Assembly: GCF_030700285.1 (NCBI RefSeq)
Contig: NZ_JAUYZJ010000005.1
Span: forward strand, 62,001 to 126,000
Origin: Methylobacterium sp. NEAU K
GTDB lineage: Bacteria; Pseudomonadota; Alphaproteobacteria; Rhizobiales; Beijerinckiaceae
DNA length: 64,000 nucleotides
Direction of reading: 5' to 3'
A model generated the notes under the pieces. That model saw only the letters and a program-made list of their open reading frames with translations, did not search any database and was not told where the DNA came from. The translations under genes were made by a program, and so were the position numbers. Positions 39,829 to 48,317 of the stretch are shown here, piece after piece (positions within the stretch are counted from its first letter, which is position 1; the number at the start of each line of letters is the position of its first letter).

Positions 39829-40448
39829 GCCTCGGGCATGCGCTGCGCCGGATCATCGAGGAATACCCGCTGGCCCGGCTCGACCCGCCGGCCGGCCATC
39901 CCCTGGCCTCCGTGATCCGGCGCGGCGCACCCGACGAGCTGCGCGCGGCTCTTGAAACGATCGACGGCCCGTTCCTGGTGAAGGGCAGCCCGGGGCGCGG
40001 CAGCAACTGGGCGGCCGTCCCCTGGGTGGCCGTTTTCGATCCCGCCATCACCACCAGCGCCACGCGCGGCTACTACCTCGTCTACCTGTTCCCGGCGCAC
40101 CGCGAGGTGGTCCATCTGTCCCTGGCGCAGGGCACCGTGGCGGCGATCCGGGAGCACGGACCTGCGGCCGGTCCCTACCTGCGCGCCAGCGGCGACGCGC
40201 TTCGATCCCGGCTTACCGACTTCGCCGACCGGCTGCCGAACGCGACCATCACCCTCGGCAGCACGGGCGAGCTTCCGGAGGGCTACGAGGCCGCCCACAT
40301 CTTCGGCCTCACCTACGGCCTCGACGATCTCGGCGACGAAAGCCGCCTGCGGGCGGATCTCGCCGTCGGGGTGGCGGCTTATCGGGCGCTGAAGGCGCGG
40401 GGCGGTCTTCAGCGACAAAAGGCGCTCATTGATTCGAGGCCGGCCTAG
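39825..40448 (+). CDS. stand-alone McrB N-terminal-like (DUF3578) protein
   Basis: A 207-residue soluble protein matching the MrcB/McrB N-terminal domain family (DUF3578): Lys-Gly-Ser-Pro-Gly-Arg-Gly-x-Asn-Trp-Ala-Ala-Val-Pro-Trp, then Ile-Thr-Thr-Ser-Ala-Thr-Arg-Gly-Tyr-Tyr-Leu-Val-Tyr-Leu-Phe and Val-His-Leu-Ser-Leu-Ala-Gln-Gly. In McrB this domain reads modified DNA and is followed by a GTPase AAA domain; none is present here or next door. The GTG start overlaps the catalase fragment by 4 bases, suggesting the two were once co-translated. Function unknown; a nucleic-acid- or modification-reading role is inferred from the family. Confidence 0.72.
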   Translation: MSLGHALRRIIEEYPLARLDPPAGHPLASVIRRGAPDELRAALETIDGPFLVKGSPGRGSNWAAVPWVAVFDPAITTSATRGYYLVYLFPAHREVVHLSLAQGTVAAIREHGPAAGPYLRASGDALRSRLTDFADRLPNATITLGSTGELPEGYEAAHIFGLTYGLDDLGDESRLRADLAVGVAAYRALKARGGLQRQKALIDSRPA

Positions 40449-40508
40449 AACCCTGCCGCGCGGAGGCGGTTTGTGCCCCCGGCGCTCCCGCGCTAGACGG
40501 GCCGCGTC

Positions 40509-41609
40509 ATGTCTCACAACACCTTCGGCCACCTGTTCCGCGTCACGACCTTCGGCGAGAGCCACGGGGTCGCGCTCGGTTGCGTGGTCGATGGCTGTCC
40601 GCCCGGCCTTCCGCTGGGAGCGGAAGAGATTCAGGCCGAACTCGACCGACGCAAACCTGGCCAGTCGCGCTTCACCACGCAACGCCGCGAGCCCGACCAG
40701 GTGAAGATCCTGTCGGGTGTTTTCGCTGACGACCGCACAGGCGGCCGTCAGTACACCACCGGCACGCCGATCGCGCTGATGATCGAGAACACGGATCAGC
40801 GCTCGAAGGACTATTCGGACATCCGCGACAGCTACCGGCCCGGCCACGCCGACTACACCTACGACGCCAAGTACGGCATTCGCGACTATCGCGGCGGCGG
40901 GCGTTCGTCGGCCCGCGAGACGGCGGCGCGAGTGGCGGCCGGTGCGGTGGCGCGCAAGGTGATCCCCGGCGTGACCATCCGGGCGGCGCTCGTCCAGATG
41001 GGCCCGCATGTCATCGACAGGTCTCGCTGGGACTGGGCCGAGGTCGGCAACAACCCGTTCTTCTGCCCCGACGCCGAGGCTGCGGCCCTCTACGAAACAT
41101 ACCTCGACGGAATCCGGAAGGACGGCTCGTCGGTGGGTGCCGTGATCGAGGTGGTGGCCGAGGGTGTTCCGCCCGGCCTCGGAGCCCCGGTCTACGGCAA
41201 GCTCGACGCGGATCTCGCCGCCGCGATGATGTCGATCAACGCCGTCAAGGGCGTGGAGATCGGCGACGGCTTCGCCGCCGCTGCACTCCGCGGCGAGGCC
41301 AATGCGGACGAGATGCGGGCCGGCAACGACGGCCGCCCGCGCTTCCTGGCCAACCACGCTGGCGGGATCCTCGGCGGCATTTCCAACGGCGAGCCGGTGG
41401 TGGTGCGCTTCGCCGTGAAGCCGACCTCCTCGATCCTGACGCCACGCCGCTCGGTGACCCGCGACGGCGCCGAGGTGGATCTCGTCACCAAAGGCCGCCA
41501 CGATCCCTGCGTCGGCATCCGCGCGGTGCCGGTGGCGGAGGCCATGATGGCCTGCGTGCTGGCCGATCACTATCTGCGCCATCGCGGACAGGTCGGGCAG
41601 CAACCCTGA
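40509..41609 (+). CDS. aroC: chorismate synthase
   Basis: A 366-residue enzyme, normal length, that makes chorismate from 5-enolpyruvylshikimate-3-phosphate using reduced FMN, last step of the shikimate pathway in the cytosol. Signatures: Gly-Glu-Ser-His-Gly-Val-Ala-Leu-Gly near the start, [10 protein letters not shown] in the middle, and Arg-His-Asp-Pro-Cys-Val-Gly-Ile-Arg near the end. It is followed by ribB, 30 bases downstream on the same strand. Confidence 0.97.
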   Translation: MSHNTFGHLFRVTTFGESHGVALGCVVDGCPPGLPLGAEEIQAELDRRKPGQSRFTTQRREPDQVKILSGVFADDRTGGRQYTTGTPIALMIENTDQRSKDYSDIRDSYRPGHADYTYDAKYGIRDYRGGGRSSARETAARVAAGAVARKVIPGVTIRAALVQMGPHVIDRSRWDWAEVGNNPFFCPDAEAAALYETYLDGIRKDGSSVGAVIEVVAEGVPPGLGAPVYGKLDADLAAAMMSINAVKGVEIGDGFAAAALRGEANADEMRAGNDGRPRFLANHAGGILGGISNGEPVVVRFAVKPTSSILTPRRSVTRDGAEVDLVTKGRHDPCVGIRAVPVAEAMMACVLADHYLRHRGQVGQQP

Positions 41610-41638
41610 ACCCGGCCCCGGTACCAAACGATTCGAGA

Positions 41639-42721
41639 TTGCCCGTGCCCCACTGCACCGTCACCGAGGCCATCGCGGCCTTCGCCCGCGGCGAGATCGT
41701 CGTCGTCACCGACGACGACGATCGTGAGAACGAGGGCGACCTCGTTGTCGCGGCCTCGCTCTGCACGCCGGAGAAGATGGCGTTCATCATCCGCAACACG
41801 TGCGGCATCGTCTGCGCACCGATCACCCAGAGCGAGGCGCGGCGGCTGCACCTGGCCCCGATGGTCGCCTCGAACGACGCGCCGCTCGGCACGGCCTTCA
41901 CGGTCACGGTCGACGTGAAGCACGGGCTCACCACCGGCATCTCGGCCGAGCAGCGCTGCAACACGGTGCGGGCGCTCGCCAACGGCAACATGGGCGCTGG
42001 CGACTTCGTGCGCCCCGGCCACGTCTTCCCTCTGATCGCCCGGGATGGGGGCGTTCTGATGCGCTCGGGCCATACCGAGGCCGCGGTCGATCTGTGCAAG
42101 CTGGCCGAGCTGCCGCCCGTCGGTGTGATCTGCGAACTCGCCAACGACGACGGAACCGTGATGAAGGGGCCGCAGATCGAGGCCTTCTCGGAGACGCATG
42201 GGCTGAAGCGGGTCTCGGTGGCCGACCTCATCGCCTACAGGCAGGCACGGGACAGGCTGGTGGAGCGGGTCGGGCATTTCCCGGTTCGGTCGAGCCACGG
42301 CGACATGACCGCCTATGTGTTCTCGACCCCGTTCGAGACGATCCAGCAATTCGCCTTTGTGACGGGCGAGATCGGCGACGGGCGTGACGTGCTGGTGCGG
42401 CTGCACCGCTCCAACGTCGCCGCCGATGTGATCGGCGGCGGCAAGCAGATCGACGCGGTGCTGAAACGCTTTGCAGCTGCGGGCCGCGGAGTGCTGGTCT
42501 ACCTGCGGGACGGCACCGCGGGCGTCCCGCTGAAGAGCGTCACCGAGGAGGGCACGGAGGCCCAGCGTGCCCGCCAGTGGCGCGAGGTCGGCCTGGGCGC
42601 GCAGATCCTGCGGGATCTCGGCGTGGTCTCGATCCGCAACCTCGCGACCTCGTCGCGCTCCTATGTCGGTCTCTCGGGTTTCGGCATCGAGCTGCTGGGC
42701 GACGAGCCGCTGGAGGGCTGA
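41639..42721 (+). CDS. ribB: 3,4-dihydroxy-2-butanone-4-phosphate synthase with degenerate GTP cyclohydrolase II-like domain
   Basis: A 360-residue protein; residues about 1-205 are DHBP synthase, making the four-carbon riboflavin precursor from ribulose-5-phosphate. Motifs: Asp-Asp-Asp-Asp-Arg-Glu-Asn-Glu-Gly-Asp and Gly-His-Thr-Glu-Ala-Ala. Residues about 210-360 resemble GTP cyclohydrolase II, but the zinc cysteines of RibA are missing: the usual Cys positions read Arg-Ser-Asn-Val-Ala-Ala-Asp-Val-Ile-Gly. The cyclohydrolase activity is therefore doubtful and a separate RibA is expected elsewhere. The TTG at 41639 is the first possible start; a GTG at 41645 is equally likely. Confidence 0.92.
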   Translation: MPVPHCTVTEAIAAFARGEIVVVTDDDDRENEGDLVVAASLCTPEKMAFIIRNTCGIVCAPITQSEARRLHLAPMVASNDAPLGTAFTVTVDVKHGLTTGISAEQRCNTVRALANGNMGAGDFVRPGHVFPLIARDGGVLMRSGHTEAAVDLCKLAELPPVGVICELANDDGTVMKGPQIEAFSETHGLKRVSVADLIAYRQARDRLVERVGHFPVRSSHGDMTAYVFSTPFETIQQFAFVTGEIGDGRDVLVRLHRSNVAADVIGGGKQIDAVLKRFAAAGRGVLVYLRDGTAGVPLKSVTEEGTEAQRARQWREVGLGAQILRDLGVVSIRNLATSSRSYVGLSGFGIELLGDEPLEG

Positions 42722-42759
42722 ACCGCTTCCGGGCGGACTGCTGCCTGTCGGTGGGAGGG

Positions 42760-43377
42760 TCAGGCGCGTCGTACGACGGTCCAGACCGCCGCGCCGGCCA
42801 TGATGGCGGCCGCGCTTCGGTTCAGCCGGGCGCGGAATCCGGGTCTGCGCAGCGAGTCCCGGGCTCGCGCGGCCAGGGCGGCATAGGTCGTCATGACCCC
42901 AGCGATGACCAGGGCAGTCACGGCGACGAGGGCGGCGAAGTCGCCGCCCGTGACGTTGCGGAGATCGACGATCGTGGGCAGCACGGCGAGATAGAAGACG
43001 ATCGTCTTGGGATTGGCGAGGGTGATGGTGATCCCGGCGACGAAGCTCGCGAGCGGCCGGTCGGCGGGACCGCCCTCGATCCGGTCGGTAGCCCCAGCCG
43101 AGCGCCAGAGCCGGAACGCCAAATAGGCGAGATACACGCCCGCGCAGAGCCGGACGACGACGAAGACCTCGCCGAGCGTTTCGGCGATCAGGGCCAGCCC
43201 GAAGACGGCCGCGGCGAGGTAGGTCAGATCGCCCAGGATCAGCCCTGCAGCGAAAGCCATCGCCGCCCGGAAGCCCGAACCGAGCGCGCGGGCGACGAGG
43301 GCCACGACCCCGGGACCGGGCACCGCAGCGGCAACGCACAGCGCCAGCGCGTAGGTCACGAAAGGGGCTGCCGTCAT
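42760..43377 (-). CDS. LysE/RhtB-family amino-acid exporter
   Basis: A 205-residue inner-membrane protein with about six helices. The family signature Ala-Val-Pro-Gly-Pro-Gly-Val lies in helix 1 and Ile-Thr-Leu-Ala-Asn-Pro-Lys-Thr-Ile-Val-Phe-Tyr in the middle. Such proteins export amino acids or related small molecules; the substrate is unknown. I chose the ATG at 43377 because the longer open frame adds an arginine-rich stretch without homology. Same strand as, and downstream of, the deacetylase-family gene, with 160 bases between. Confidence 0.9.
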   Translation of the reverse strand: MTAAPFVTYALALCVAAAVPGPGVVALVARALGSGFRAAMAFAAGLILGDLTYLAAAVFGLALIAETLGEVFVVVRLCAGVYLAYLAFRLWRSAGATDRIEGGPADRPLASFVAGITITLANPKTIVFYLAVLPTIVDLRNVTGGDFAALVAVTALVIAGVMTTYAALAARARDSLRRPGFRARLNRSAAAIMAGAAVWTVVRRA

Positions 43378-43537
43378 CGGCCGGCGACCCGTGCAACTCG
43401 GCACGCGATACCCGCGCGGCCGAACGCCCGGACAGGCGGGGCGCAGCGATTCAATGGCGGCATCGTTCCGAATTCCGCGAATCGGTCGATTATGTCGCAA
43501 CCGGCGTCGGTCTCAATCCCGAACATGCCGCGCGTCC

Positions 43538-44467
43538 TCACCGTCCCATCAGGGCATCCACGTGCGCGGCGACCGACTTGGCGAGGCCCTCCAGGCTGTA
43601 GCCGCCCTCCAGCACCGACACGATGCGGCCGCCGGCGCAGCGCTCGGCCACATCCATCAGTCGACGCGTCGCCCAGCCGAAATCCTCCGCCTCCAGCCGA
43701 AGGTTGGCCAGGGGGTCAAGGCGATGGGCGTCGAAACCCGCCGAGATCACGATCACGTCCGGCCGGAAGGATTCCAGGCGTGTGAGGATGCCGGTCTCGA
43801 ACGCCTCGCGGAAGACCTCGCCGTCGTCGTTAGGCCGCAACGGCACGTTGACGATCGTATCCTTCTCGCCCCGCTCCGAGGCGGCGCCGCTGCCCGGATA
43901 GAGCGGCATCTGGTGCGTGGAGCAGTAGAGCACAGACCCATCGTCCCAGAAGATGTCCTGGCTGCCGTTGCCGTGATGGACGTCCCAGTCCACCAGTGCG
44001 ACGCGCTCGGCTCCGTGCTTCTCCTGGGCGTAGCGGGCCGCAATGGCAGCGTGGTTGAACAGGCAGAAGCCCATCGCCCGGGTTCGCTCGGCGTGGTGAC
44101 CGGGCGGGCGCATCGCCACGAAGGCGTTGCGGCACTCGCCGGCCATGATCGCGTCGAGCGCGTGGGTAGCCCCGCCGATCGCCCGGAGCGTCGCCTCCAG
44201 GCTGCCGGCGGACAGGATCGTGTCGGCATCGATCCCGACCATGCCGTGCTTGGGCACCGCGGCGACCAGCGCGTCGACGTAATCCCGTGGGTGTACCAGG
44301 GTTGCAAGTTCGACCTCTGCCCGGGGGGCCGATGTCCGTACGAGGCAGGCGAAGCGCTCGTCCTCCAGAGCGCGCTCGATCGCCCGCATACGCGCCGGCC
44401 GCTCGGGATGCCCCTCCGGCACCTCGTGGTCGAAGCTCGCGGGATGGCTCACGTACAGGGTGGTCAC
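43538..44467 (-). CDS. histone deacetylase/acetylpolyamine amidohydrolase family protein
   Basis: A 309-residue zinc-dependent deacetylase-fold enzyme. The family centre is intact: Arg-Pro-Pro-Gly-His-His-Ala-Glu (charge-relay His pair), Phe-Asn-His-Ala-Ala-Ile-Ala-Ala, zinc-binding Asp-Val-His-His-Gly-Asn-Gly and Gly-Phe-Asp-Ala-His. Bacterial members remove acetyl groups from polyamines, acetoin-pathway proteins or other amides; the substrate here is unknown. The GTG at 44467 is chosen: GGGAGCG lies at good spacing upstream and the N-terminus Met-Thr-Thr-Leu-Tyr-Val-Ser-His-Pro is typical. Confidence 0.9.
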   Translation of the reverse strand: MTTLYVSHPASFDHEVPEGHPERPARMRAIERALEDERFACLVRTSAPRAEVELATLVHPRDYVDALVAAVPKHGMVGIDADTILSAGSLEATLRAIGGATHALDAIMAGECRNAFVAMRPPGHHAERTRAMGFCLFNHAAIAARYAQEKHGAERVALVDWDVHHGNGSQDIFWDDGSVLYCSTHQMPLYPGSGAASERGEKDTIVNVPLRPNDDGEVFREAFETGILTRLESFRPDVIVISAGFDAHRLDPLANLRLEAEDFGWATRRLMDVAERCAGGRIVSVLEGGYSLEGLAKSVAAHVDALMGR

Positions 44468-44650
44468 GACGGTCGCTCCCGGATGCGGTCCTGTCGCGCA
44501 CCTGCAACAGGAGCCGGCAATGTGCCATGGGCGCAACGCGCGGACTACGGCGGGGTGCCCGCACCCGGTATGGTTGACTGGATCTTCCACGGGACGCACC
44601 CGAACGCGGCGGCACGTCCGGCCTCGCGGAGGACGACCGAGGGTAGCAGC

Positions 44651-45229
44651 ATGCGCTTAATCCCGATCTTCGCCTGCGCCCTGCTGCTCTCGGGCTGCAA
44701 TTTCCAGTCCGTGCCGGACCCGAAACTCTCGGCCCGCGACGTGGAATTCATGGCGCTGGTCCCCGATGCGGAGTTCGATCCGCATTTCGCCCGTTACCAA
44801 GTGAGCGATCCGACCAAGCAGCCACCCGGCACGATCGTCGTCGAGACGAAGGAGCGCCAGCTGTACCTCGTGCTGCCGGGCGGCAAGGCGATCCGCTACG
44901 GCGTGTCGGTGGGCGATGAGGCCTATGGCTGGACCGGCACCGCCATGGTCGACCGAAAGGCGGCATGGCCGGCCTGGAACCCGCCGGCCGAGATGATCAA
45001 GCGCTGGCCCCATGTCCACGCCATGGCGGGTGGCCCCATGAATCCGCTCGGCGCCCGCGCCCTCTACCTGTCGGACCATGGCAAGGACACGCTCTACCGG
45101 ATCCACGGCACGAACGAGCCGGAGAAGATCGGTCTGGCGGTTTCCTCGGGCTGCATCCGCATGCGCAACATCGATGTGGTCGACCTCTTCGATCGCGTCC
45201 CCGTCGGCGCTACGGTCATCGTCCGGTAA
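44651..45229 (+). CDS. L,D-transpeptidase lipoprotein (YkuD domain)
   Basis: A 192-residue lipoprotein: the signal ends in Leu-Leu-Ser-Gly-Cys (lipidated Cys16). The YkuD domain (about 65-190) has the catalytic Cys in Ser-Ser-Gly-Cys-Ile-Arg-Met and an upstream His-Gly-Thr-Asn. It makes 3-3 crosslinks in peptidoglycan or anchors proteins to it, in the periplasm. ATG at 44651; the longer open frame on this strand covers the divergent deacetylase gene and is a shadow. Confidence 0.93.
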   Translation: MRLIPIFACALLLSGCNFQSVPDPKLSARDVEFMALVPDAEFDPHFARYQVSDPTKQPPGTIVVETKERQLYLVLPGGKAIRYGVSVGDEAYGWTGTAMVDRKAAWPAWNPPAEMIKRWPHVHAMAGGPMNPLGARALYLSDHGKDTLYRIHGTNEPEKIGLAVSSGCIRMRNIDVVDLFDRVPVGATVIVR

Positions 45230-45277
45230 CGCAACTGCTCAACGTCCCAATAAGCCTGATTGCTCGGGCGGTGTTTA

Positions 45278-45340
45278 CCTGAACTTGCGTTCAGATTTCG
45301 CCGTTAACCTCTGGCAGGCATGCGGTCCCGTAAGTTCAGG
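45278..45340. promoter_or_regulatory. three CTGAAC/GTTCAG elements upstream of 45392 gene
   Basis: CCTGAACTT (45278-45286) is matched by the exact inverted copy AAGTTCAGG (45332-45340); between them GTTCAG (45289-45294) forms a tighter inverted repeat with the first copy (CTGAAC-TTGC-GTTCAG). The block lies 52-114 bases before a start codon. It could be an operator with three half-sites or a transcript stem. No regulator is identified. Confidence 0.4.
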
Positions 45341-45391
45341 ACACACCGGGACAAGCACCGGCCACAGCAAAAGCCGGAGGAGCAGGCGACC

Positions 45392-45832
45392 ATGACCATG
45401 ATCTCCGTTCAACAGTTCTGCAACCATGCGGTTTCGACCGGCTCGATCAGCGACGAGGATCTCTTGGTCCTGAAGCGCGAAGTGCTGCCGGAGGGCATCA
45501 TGAGCCGCGAGGAAGCCGACATGCTGATCGCCCTGGAGCGGGCCGTGATCGGCTCGGACGATTTCGCCGATTTCCTGGTGGCGTCGGTGGTCGACTTCGC
45601 CGTGTGGGGCCTGCGCCCGACCGGCTACATCGACCGAGAGGTTGCCGCTTGGCTCGCGGCTTCGCTCAGCGGTCGTGACGGCCCCACCGCGGTCGGCGCC
45701 CGGATCGCCATGGAGATCGTGCGCGAGGCCCAGGGCAGCGCCGAGTCGCTGATGGTCTTCGCCATGGAGGCAAACCGCTGGACCCGCGAGGCCGTCCGCG
45801 CCCCGCGCATCACCTTCGCGCTCGCCGCCTGA
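45392..45832 (+). CDS. conserved-looking hypothetical protein
   Basis: A 146-residue soluble, mostly helical protein, acidic in its first half. The ATG at 45392 has a near-perfect GGAGGAG site at proper spacing, so I prefer it over the open extension from 45320. No domain recognised; no signal or membrane segment. It resembles the stress-associated small helical proteins common in this group only in general character. It stands between the L,D-transpeptidase and pccA. Confidence 0.7.
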   Translation: MTMISVQQFCNHAVSTGSISDEDLLVLKREVLPEGIMSREEADMLIALERAVIGSDDFADFLVASVVDFAVWGLRPTGYIDREVAAWLAASLSGRDGPTAVGARIAMEIVREAQGSAESLMVFAMEANRWTREAVRAPRITFALAA

Positions 45833-45932
45833 GCCTTCAACCAAGGCGCAGCTTCCGTCCGCGGCGCAAGTGATCTATCGGGACACCCAAGCCGGTGTGC
45901 AATCCGGCGATCTCGAAAGCAGTGCGCCAGCG

Positions 45933-47936
45933 ATGTTCGACAAGATCCTGATCGCCAACCGGGGCGAGATCGCCTGCCGGGTCATCAAGACCGCCCGGAA
46001 GATGGGCATCAGGACGGTAGCGGTCTACTCGGACGCCGACCGCGACGCCGTGCACGTCGCCATGGCCGACGAGGCGGTCCATATCGGCCCCGCCGCTGCG
46101 GCCCAGTCCTATCTTGTCATCGAGAAGATCGTCGAGGCGTGCCTGCAGACCGGCGCCCAGGCGGTCCATCCGGGCTACGGCTTCCTGTCCGAGCGCGAGG
46201 CCTTCCCGAAGGCGCTCGAAGCGGCCGGCATCGTCTTCATCGGCCCGAATCCCGGCGCGATCGCCGCCATGGGCGACAAGATCGAATCGAAGAAGGCGGC
46301 AGCCGCTGCCGAGGTCTCGACCGTGCCGGGCTTCCTCGGGGTGATCGAATCACCTGAGCACGCGGTGCGGATCGCCGATGAGATCGGCTACCCCGTGATG
46401 ATCAAGGCCTCCGCGGGCGGCGGCGGCAAGGGCATGCGCATCGCCCACTCGGCCGATCAGGTCGCCGAGGGCTTCGCCCGCGCAAAGTCCGAGGCGGCCT
46501 CCTCATTCGGCGATGACCGCGTCTTCATCGAGAAGTTCATCACCGACCCGCGGCACATCGAGATCCAGGTGATCGGCGATAAGCACGGCAACGTCGTCTA
46601 TCTCGGCGAGCGCGAATGCTCGATCCAGCGCCGAAATCAGAAGGTTATCGAGGAGGCCCCGTCGCCGCTCCTCGACAAGAAGACCCGACGCAAGATGGGC
46701 GAGCAGGCTGTCGCGCTGGCCAAGGCCGTGAACTACGATTCGGCTGGCACCGTCGAGTTCGTCGCCGGGCAGGACAAGTCCTTCTACTTCCTGGAGATGA
46801 ACACGCGGCTGCAGGTCGAGCACCCGGTGACAGAGATGATCACCGGCCTCGACCTCGTCGAGCTGATGATCCGGGTCGCGGCCGGCGAAAAGCTGCCGAT
46901 CACGCAGGACGACGTGAAACTGAACGGCTGGGCCGTGGAGAGCCGCGTGTACGCGGAGGACCCGACCCGCAACTTCCTGCCCTCGATCGGGCGGCTGACG
47001 ACCTACCGCCCCCCCGAGGAGGGCCGGCAGGGCTCAGCGATCGTTCGCAACGACACCGGCGTGGAGGAGGGCGGCGAGATCGCCATCCACTACGATCCGA
47101 TGATCGCCAAGCTCGTCACGTGGGCGCCGACCCGCGCCGAGGCGATCGCCGCGCAGGGAGAGGCCCTCGACGCCTTCGCGATCGACGGTATCCGCCACAA
47201 TATCCCGTTCCTGTCGGCGCTTATGGCCCATCCGCGCTGGCAGGAGGGCCGGCTGTCGACCGGCTTCATCGCAGAGGAATTCCCGAACGGCTTCACGGCT
47301 CCGGAGCCCGCGGGCGCAGTCGCGATCCGCATGATGGCCGCGGCGGCGGCGATCGACCACAAGCTCAACCAGCGCAAGCGCGGCATTTCGGGTCAGATGC
47401 GCGCCCCCGGCCTCTTCGCGTTCGAGCGCGAGCGCGTCGTGGTGCTCGCTGGCGAATCCTATCCCGTCACCCTCGAGCCCGAGGGCGAGGACCTCAGCGT
47501 GATCCGGGCCGACGGCACGGCGCTGTCGGTAGCGAGCACGTGGCGGCCGGGCGAGCCGGTCTGGATCGGCACGATCGGGGCAGAGCGCGTCGCCATCCAG
47601 GTGCGCAGCCTGCTGAACGGCGTGTTCCTTCAGCACGCGGGCGCAGCTGGCGAGGCCAGGGTGTACACGCGTCGGGAGGCCGAACTGGCCGCTCTGATGC
47701 CGGTCAAGGAGCAGGCAGGTTCAGGCAAGCAAGTGCTCTGCCCGATGCCCGGCCTCGTGAAGCAGATCCTGGTGACCGAGGGCCAGGAGGTGAAGAACGG
47801 CGAGCCGATCGCGATCGTCGAGGCGATGAAGATGGAGAACGTCCTGCGCGCCGAGCGCGACGCCACCGTGGGAAAGATCCACGCCAAGGAGGGCGATAGC
47901 CTGGCTGTCGACGCCGTGATCCTGGAATTCGCCTGA
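45933..47936 (+). CDS. pccA: propionyl-CoA carboxylase alpha subunit (biotin carboxylase + BCCP)
   Basis: A 667-residue biotin-dependent subunit. Residues about 1-450 are biotin carboxylase (Lys-Ala-Ser-Ala-Gly-Gly-Gly-Gly-Lys-Gly-Met ATP loop; Glu-Met-Asn-Thr-Arg-Leu-Gln-Val-Glu-His), then the BT domain, then a biotinyl domain with acceptor Lys633 in Glu-Ala-Met-Lys-Met-Glu-Asn. It carboxylates biotin for the PccB subunit, making methylmalonyl-CoA; in methylotrophs this is part of glyoxylate regeneration. PccB is not in the window. The ATG at 45933 gives Met-Phe-Asp-Lys-Ile-Leu-Ile-Ala-Asn-Arg. Confidence 0.95.
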   Translation: MFDKILIANRGEIACRVIKTARKMGIRTVAVYSDADRDAVHVAMADEAVHIGPAAAAQSYLVIEKIVEACLQTGAQAVHPGYGFLSEREAFPKALEAAGIVFIGPNPGAIAAMGDKIESKKAAAAAEVSTVPGFLGVIESPEHAVRIADEIGYPVMIKASAGGGGKGMRIAHSADQVAEGFARAKSEAASSFGDDRVFIEKFITDPRHIEIQVIGDKHGNVVYLGERECSIQRRNQKVIEEAPSPLLDKKTRRKMGEQAVALAKAVNYDSAGTVEFVAGQDKSFYFLEMNTRLQVEHPVTEMITGLDLVELMIRVAAGEKLPITQDDVKLNGWAVESRVYAEDPTRNFLPSIGRLTTYRPPEEGRQGSAIVRNDTGVEEGGEIAIHYDPMIAKLVTWAPTRAEAIAAQGEALDAFAIDGIRHNIPFLSALMAHPRWQEGRLSTGFIAEEFPNGFTAPEPAGAVAIRMMAAAAAIDHKLNQRKRGISGQMRAPGLFAFERERVVVLAGESYPVTLEPEGEDLSVIRADGTALSVASTWRPGEPVWIGTIGAERVAIQVRSLLNGVFLQHAGAAGEARVYTRREAELAALMPVKEQAGSGKQVLCPMPGLVKQILVTEGQEVKNGEPIAIVEAMKMENVLRAERDATVGKIHAKEGDSLAVDAVILEFA

Positions 47937-47946
47937 GCGCGGCGAG

Positions 47947-47977
47947 CGTTCGTCGTGAGCGCCGTTCACGACGAACG
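47947..47977 (+). terminator. perfect hairpin after pccA
   Basis: Arms CGTTCGTCGTGA and TCACGACGAACG pair perfectly over 12 bases with a 7-base loop, 10 bases after the pccA stop codon. There is no T-run, as usual in this genome. The placement makes it the likely end of the pccA transcript. Confidence 0.65.
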
Positions 47978-48016
47978 GACGCAGAGCTGCTGGCCACCGC
48001 GCTGAAGACTATTGCG

Positions 48017-48187
48017 GTGGCGTTCGTGGTGATCCGTTTCGTGGCGCCCATTTCCGCGATGAGTTTTGGAAGCGCCATCGCTGCCAGTCTGCGTCCGGCA
48101 ACGGCTTTCTTCCCGGCGATCTGGCTTCGTGCCAGCATCAGCATAGTTTGGATCGGGGGATATGTGGTGCGGAGCCTAAGGCCGTGA
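48017..48187 (+). CDS. possible 56-residue membrane micro-protein
   Basis: A GTG-started frame whose product is hydrophobic throughout (Val-Ala-Phe-Val-Val-Ile-Arg at the start, Trp-Ile-Gly-Gly-Tyr-Val-Val near the end) and could span the membrane twice. Its stop overlaps the GTG of the next small frame (GTGA), an arrangement rare by chance. There is no strong ribosome site, and the frame is open upstream without a better start. Confidence 0.3.
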   Translation: MAFVVIRFVAPISAMSFGSAIAASLRPATAFFPAIWLRASISIVWIGGYVVRSLRP

Positions 48188-48300
48188 GTTCGGGCGAGAT
48201 CTTCGTCGCATTCGTGGTCCCGGACGTCGCAGTCACGTATGCGGCCATGCGGGCGAACGAGTGGATCGTGCGACGCGAGGTTAGCAAGTCCGGCAAGTAG
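48184..48300 (+). CDS. possible 38-residue small protein
   Basis: Starts at a GTG overlapping the previous frame's stop by 4 bases and ends in TAG 17 bases before the next gene. It has a mildly hydrophobic N-terminal half and a basic C-terminus. No family is recognised. The overlap suggests coupled translation with the 56-residue frame. Confidence 0.28.
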   Translation: MSSGEIFVAFVVPDVAVTYAAMRANEWIVRREVSKSGK

Positions 48301-48317
48301 CGTTCGAACCGTCAGGC

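Larger units (their letters stand above)
47937..48317. other. region between pccA and the gamma-glutamylcyclotransferase-fold gene
   Basis: This 381-base stretch holds a perfect 12-pair hairpin just after pccA, then two overlapping short frames (56 and 38 codons), each listed separately with low confidence. An antisense frame over pccA's end (47704-48144, minus) has shadow-like composition and is not called. Confidence 0.5.

Noticed and set aside
43391-44650. Long upstream extension of the L,D-transpeptidase frame
   Set aside because: The part before 44651 lies antisense to the deacetylase-family gene; a lipoprotein signal begins exactly at 44651.
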